Origin: Sphingomonas sp. YR710
Lineage (GTDB): Bacteria > Pseudomonadota > Alphaproteobacteria > Sphingomonadales > Sphingomonadaceae
DNA length: 64,000 nt
Assembly (NCBI RefSeq): GCF_900101455.1
Contig: NZ_FMZJ01000012.1
Location: 94,674 to 158,673, forward strand
Direction of reading: 5' to 3'
The notes beneath the pieces were generated by a model. That model did not search any database. It had not been told where the DNA came from and worked only from the letters and a program-made list of their open reading frames with translations. Below, one piece after another: positions 60,464 to 64,000 of the stretch. The stretch's first letter is position 1. Each line of letters begins with the position of its first letter. The position numbers and the translations under genes are program-made.

Positions 60464-61873
60464 TCACGACCTGGAAGAAGCTCCCATCGCCTCTCCCATT
60501 CGCCGGATCGCCGCCACTTTCGCCTCGAACGGAGCCCAATCGTCGCGTTCGTCGATCGCGCTCCACAGCGCTTCGACCTCGTCGATCAGCATCGAACAGG
60601 GATCGGCATCGGCCCAATAGGGATGCGAGAGATCGGCGGCGGCATCGAAGGTTGCAATGGCCTCCCGAAAGGTCGCGAAATTGTCGCCATCATAAGCGGG
60701 ATCAGCCGGCGACGCCCCGCGCCGCCGCCCGCCGCGCCAATCGAAGAAGAAGCGATCCACGCCGACTTCGCTCGCCTGCAGCGCGGTATCGATCGCCTGC
60801 AGCAGGGCAATGTCGCTCGCATCGTCTTTCGCCGCGATGCCGAGGCGCGCGAACATCGCGTCGCGCAGCGCGACCTCATACAGCTCGGGCCACATATCGA
60901 GCGGCGGCGCCAGTTCCTCGGGCTCGGCGATCAGCCGCAGCGCGAGCGCGAGCTGCACGACATCCCAGTGGATCGCCTGCGCCTGCCGCCCGAAAGCGTA
61001 GAGCCCCTGACGGTCGAAATACGCGGCGGTGAAGCCCGGCGTCCATGAAGGCGTGAAGCGCCACGGGCCGTAATCGAAGCTCTCGCCGGTCACATTGATA
61101 TTGTCGCTGTTGAGCACGCCATGGACGAAGCCGGCCGCCATATAGCTGGCCGCCAGCCGCGCGGTACGCCCGCAGACGAGGTTCAGCAATTGCCCCGCCG
61201 GCGTGCTGTTCGGCGTTTCGCCATAAAGGTTGACCAGCACATAATCTATCAGCCGCCGCATCGTTTCCTCGTCGCGCAAGGTGGCGAGCCGCTGGAAGCT
61301 GCCGATGCGGATATGGCCATGGCTGAGCCGCACCAGCACCGAGGCGCGCGTGGGCGATGGCTCGTCGTTGCGCGTCAGTTGCTCGCCGGTTTCGATCAGC
61401 GAAAAGCTCTTCGAGGTTTCGACGCCCAGCGCTTCGAGCATCTCGGTCGCCAGCACCTCGCGCATTCCGCCCTTCAAGGTCAGTCGTCCGTCGCCGAACC
61501 GGCTGTACGGCGTCGTCCCCGATCCCTTGGTCCCGAAATCGAGCAGCCGGCCCGCGCCGTCGCGCAACTGGGCAAAGGTGAAGCCGCGGCCATCGCCGAT
61601 ATCGGGATTATACGAACGGAACTGGTGGCCATGATAGCGCAGCGCCAATGGCTGCGGCAAATTGCCGGGCATCGGATCGAACCGTCCGAAATGCCCGATC
61701 CATTCGCTGTCGGTCAGCTCGCTCAGGCCGACGGCGCCATGCCAGCGATCGTTGCGGAAGCGCAGGCGGTGCGTGGGGAAATCGGCGGGGGCGACCGGAT
61801 CGTAGATCCGCCCCTCCATATCGAGCAGCTTCGGATCGGGCGTATATGTGGCGGCTTGCGGGGCGGTGATCAT
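60464..61873 (-). CDS. selO: Protein adenylyltransferase SelO
   Basis: 469 residues from the ATG at 61873. It is a pseudokinase-fold enzyme that transfers AMP to Ser, Thr or Tyr residues of proteins (AMPylation) in redox stress. Family motifs are YHGHQF, GDGRGFTFAQLRD, LDFGTKGSGTTPYSR, and the later VHGVLNSDNINVTGES active-site segment with DYGPWRF. Prokaryotic members lack the C-terminal selenocysteine; here the tail is short. It is divergent from the S41 gene by 88 bases. Confidence 0.9.
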   Translation of the reverse strand: MITAPQAATYTPDPKLLDMEGRIYDPVAPADFPTHRLRFRNDRWHGAVGLSELTDSEWIGHFGRFDPMPGNLPQPLALRYHGHQFRSYNPDIGDGRGFTFAQLRDGAGRLLDFGTKGSGTTPYSRFGDGRLTLKGGMREVLATEMLEALGVETSKSFSLIETGEQLTRNDEPSPTRASVLVRLSHGHIRIGSFQRLATLRDEETMRRLIDYVLVNLYGETPNSTPAGQLLNLVCGRTARLAASYMAAGFVHGVLNSDNINVTGESFDYGPWRFTPSWTPGFTAAYFDRQGLYAFGRQAQAIHWDVVQLALALRLIAEPEELAPPLDMWPELYEVALRDAMFARLGIAAKDDASDIALLQAIDTALQASEVGVDRFFFDWRGGRRRGASPADPAYDGDNFATFREAIATFDAAADLSHPYWADADPCSMLIDEVEALWSAIDERDDWAPFEAKVAAIRRMGEAMGASSRS

Positions 61874-61961
61874 AAGGCGATATGGGGGTGGGGGCCGGCC
61901 GGGCGCAAGCGCCGTTAGGGATCGGATCTTATGTGGCGCTGATTGGCTGTAGGGAGCAGAT

Positions 61962-63422
61962 ATGAAGCTCGGGCAGTTTCTGACGATCCTGGGTCTGTTC
62001 GCCATGACGTCGGCGTGCGGCGGCGGCGGATCGGGATCGGGATCGGGTAGCGCGACCGCGTCGACCCCGGTGACGGGCACCACCGGTACGGGCTCGACAT
62101 CCACCGCCGGCACGACCTGTTCGCTGCGCGACCGCCAGGATTGGGCCTTCGCGCAGATGAAGGAATGGTATCTCTTCCCCGAAACCCTGCCGACCAGCCT
62201 CGATCCCACGCCTTATGCGAGCGTCTCCGACTATGTCGATGCGCTGACGGCCACGGCGCGCGCGCAACGGCGTGATCGCTATTTCACCTATCTGACCTCG
62301 ATTGCCGCCGAGAATGCCTTCTTCTCGGCCGGATCGAGCGCCGGCATCGGTATTCGCCTGTCGATCGACACAACGGCGCGGCGCGTGTTCGTAACCGAAG
62401 CGTTCGAAGGGGCGCCCGCGCTCGCCGCCGGCATCGATCGCGGCACCGAGATATTGGCGATTGGCACCAGCACCGCCGATCTGCGCACCGTCAGCGATAT
62501 CATCGCGGCCAGCGGCAGCACCGGCGTCACCGACGCACTCGGGCCGAGCACCGCCGGTGTCACCCGCCTGCTGCGCGTTGCCGACAGCAGCGGCACGCAC
62601 GACATCACTGTCAGCAAGGTCGATTATGCGCTGACGCCGGTATCGTCGCGTTACGGCGCCAAGATCATTACCGATGCCGGCCGCCAGATCGGCTATGTCA
62701 ATCTGCGCACCTTCATCGACACCGCCGATCCGGCCTTGCGCAATGCCTTTGCGCAGTTCCGCGCGGCCGGCATCACCGATGTCATCGTCGATCTGCGCTA
62801 CAATGGCGGTGGTCTGGTCTCGATCGCCGAGCTGCTCGGCAATCTGCTCGGCCGCGATCGCGCGTCGACCGAGGTCTTCGATTTCACGACATTTCGCTCG
62901 GAAAAATCGTCGAGCAATTCCACCGCGTTCTTCGCGCAGCAGCCGCAATCGGTGGCGCCCACCCATATCGCCTTCATCGGCACGGGCGGGACGGCATCGG
63001 CCAGCGAACTCGTGATCAACGCCTTCATCCCCTATCTCCACAACCGCAACGCACTGATCGGCACCAACACCTATGGCAAGCCGGTCGGCCAGATCGCGCT
63101 CGATCGCAGCCAGTGCGACGATCGCCTGCGCGTGATCGCTTTTGCGACGCAAAATAGCGCGCGGCAGGGCGGCTATTTCGATGGTCTGGCCGGCACCGTG
63201 GAGGCGAGTTGCCAGGCCCCGGACGATCTCGCCCGCGGGATGGGCGATCCGCAGGAAGGATCGACCCGCCAGGCGCTCAACTTCATCGCAGGCCAAAGCT
63301 GCACCGCGATCAGCCCGGCCCCGATCACCACCCAGTCGCTGCGCGCGCCGGGCGAACGGCGCGACCTGCTGATGCCGTTGCGGCCGACGGCGGCGCAGCA
63401 GCAGGTGCCGGGGCTGTTTTAG
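61962..63422 (+). CDS. S41-family peptidase, lipoprotein
   Basis: 486 residues. A lipoprotein signal (LGLFAMTSAC) with lipobox TSAC is followed by a Gly/Ser/Thr-rich tether (about residues 20-52). A PDZ-like module (GIGIRLSID, then GIDRGTEILAI) precedes the tail-specific protease domain, with substrate site TASASELVINAFI and lysine in NTYGKPVGQ forming the Ser-Lys pair. It is probably anchored to the outer membrane's inner side. It lies divergent from selO. Confidence 0.9.
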   Translation: MKLGQFLTILGLFAMTSACGGGGSGSGSGSATASTPVTGTTGTGSTSTAGTTCSLRDRQDWAFAQMKEWYLFPETLPTSLDPTPYASVSDYVDALTATARAQRRDRYFTYLTSIAAENAFFSAGSSAGIGIRLSIDTTARRVFVTEAFEGAPALAAGIDRGTEILAIGTSTADLRTVSDIIAASGSTGVTDALGPSTAGVTRLLRVADSSGTHDITVSKVDYALTPVSSRYGAKIITDAGRQIGYVNLRTFIDTADPALRNAFAQFRAAGITDVIVDLRYNGGGLVSIAELLGNLLGRDRASTEVFDFTTFRSEKSSSNSTAFFAQQPQSVAPTHIAFIGTGGTASASELVINAFIPYLHNRNALIGTNTYGKPVGQIALDRSQCDDRLRVIAFATQNSARQGGYFDGLAGTVEASCQAPDDLARGMGDPQEGSTRQALNFIAGQSCTAISPAPITTQSLRAPGERRDLLMPLRPTAAQQQVPGLF

Positions 63423-63559
63423 GGGCTTGGGGCGGAGCAGGTTGTGAACGCATCAAGCGAAAATGGCTGAGGGTGGTGGAAACCGGTAATCTGATCCGAT
63501 TTGGGTCTTGCCGGCCGGGATGGTGGTTAGCTGCTGTTCCGCTGACGTCCAGTAAGGAC

Positions 63560-63838
63560 CTATTGCTCGGTGCCGTTGAACCACGACGTTGCTACGATAA
63601 ATCGCTCCGCGAGCTTCGGCGACCCAAAGGGGCCGACCAGCTTTCCCGCATGTCGATCCTTGAATGTAGTCCCCTCGACCCATTCACTTTCGAGAAGGTA
63701 AGTCTTACCGTTAGAAAAATTGCGAATCTCAGCGGACCGTTTGCCGTCCTTGCTATAGACGGTGGAAGCAACTCGATACATCGTTCCGTCGAGTGATTCA
63801 TCTTTCGCCCGCCCGAACAGTCTCTTCCACCAAGCCAT
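63560..63838 (-). CDS. Small hypothetical protein
   Basis: 92 residues beginning MAWWKRLFGRAKDE, an amphipathic start, followed by beta-like strands (MYRVASTVYSKDGKRSAEIR). It looks like a real gene because of a regular codon pattern and an upstream site AGAGAGACAGGGG, but no family was recognised. The final ~160 bases of the window right of it hold nothing I could support. Confidence 0.5.
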   Translation of the reverse strand: MAWWKRLFGRAKDESLDGTMYRVASTVYSKDGKRSAEIRNFSNGKTYLLESEWVEGTTFKDRHAGKLVGPFGSPKLAERFIVATSWFNGTEQ

Positions 63839-64000
63839 CGGTTAACCCCTGTCTCTCTGGCAATATTATCAGCCTGGTGCGGAATCACCAATGTCTGCTC
63901 TGGGTCGAGGCTGTGTAGAAACGCTGCCGAGGTGGAGGCCGCATGGTAGGATCGGAGGCCGCGGTGACGGAATGCCCGGTCTTCGCGCCGGCCTTTCAGG

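Overview
The window is high-GC alphaproteobacterial chromosome and looks like a Sphingomonadales genome, probably Sphingomonas or a close relative. Supporting signs are the ComF-GrxC-nitrilase-DUF1178 cluster, UPF0262, DUF2849 and DUF934 family genes, a DcaP-type porin, SLC5-type hybrid kinases and dense intergenic palindromic repeats. There is no rRNA, tRNA that I can recognise, CRISPR array, integrase or insertion sequence. Most of the window is ordinary housekeeping and metabolic DNA, and many genes overlap by 1-8 bases in operons.

Layout. 0-2.2 kb: the 3' end of accA, a PAS/HisKA_2 sensor kinase and two Flp-type pilins. 2.2-7.9 kb: a MutT enzyme, a methyltransferase divergent from comF-grxC-nitrilase-DUF1178, then an SDR dehydrogenase and an enoyl-CoA hydratase. 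7.9-19.8 kb: a short-chain carboxylate module with a PrpE-like acyl-CoA synthetase, GNAT protein, MHS-family transporter with a large periplasmic insert, DcaP-like porin, acetyl-CoA synthetase, and a CrbR/CrbS-type two-component system. 20-28.8 kb: an MFS/LysR pair, a Tat-exported DUF885 protein, and a tight operon (enoyl-CoA hydratase, N-formylglutamate amidohydrolase, small lipoprotein, NAD(P)H-hydrate repair enzyme, RNA uracil methyltransferase). 28.9-32 kb: an outer-membrane-like protein, a MAPEG protein and an S9 peptidase. 32-34.6 kb: a polyamine pair (ornithine-type decarboxylase and deoxyhypusine-synthase-like protein) with a candidate leader RNA. 34.8-45.8 kb: a cation efflux protein, WecB, RNase R (carrying an in-frame palindromic repeat), nitronate monooxygenase, Dcd/Cdd/UPF0262, a MarR-HlyD pair and DnaB.

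46-50 kb is an assimilatory sulfate reduction operon (cobA, DUF2849, cysI, DUF934, cysH), followed by a fatty-acyl-CoA ligase. At 51.8-53.9 kb lies the most unusual gene, a single 700-residue protein joining a trypsin-like protease to a DRGH-type nonspecific nuclease. 54.1-56.4 kb holds eutC/eutB alone, with eutB apparently starting at a CTG codon. 56.5-64 kb holds an OmpR/kinase pair, a small winged-helix-like protein, a trans-aconitate methyltransferase, SelO, an S41 lipoprotein protease and a small hypothetical gene.

Best leads: the trypsin-nuclease fusion as a possible self-processing conflict or defence effector; the palindromic repeat translated inside RNase R; the CTG start of eutB; the polyamine locus with its leader; and the acetate/propionate module with its own sensor. 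All functional calls come from reading motifs and gene order; no database search was run.
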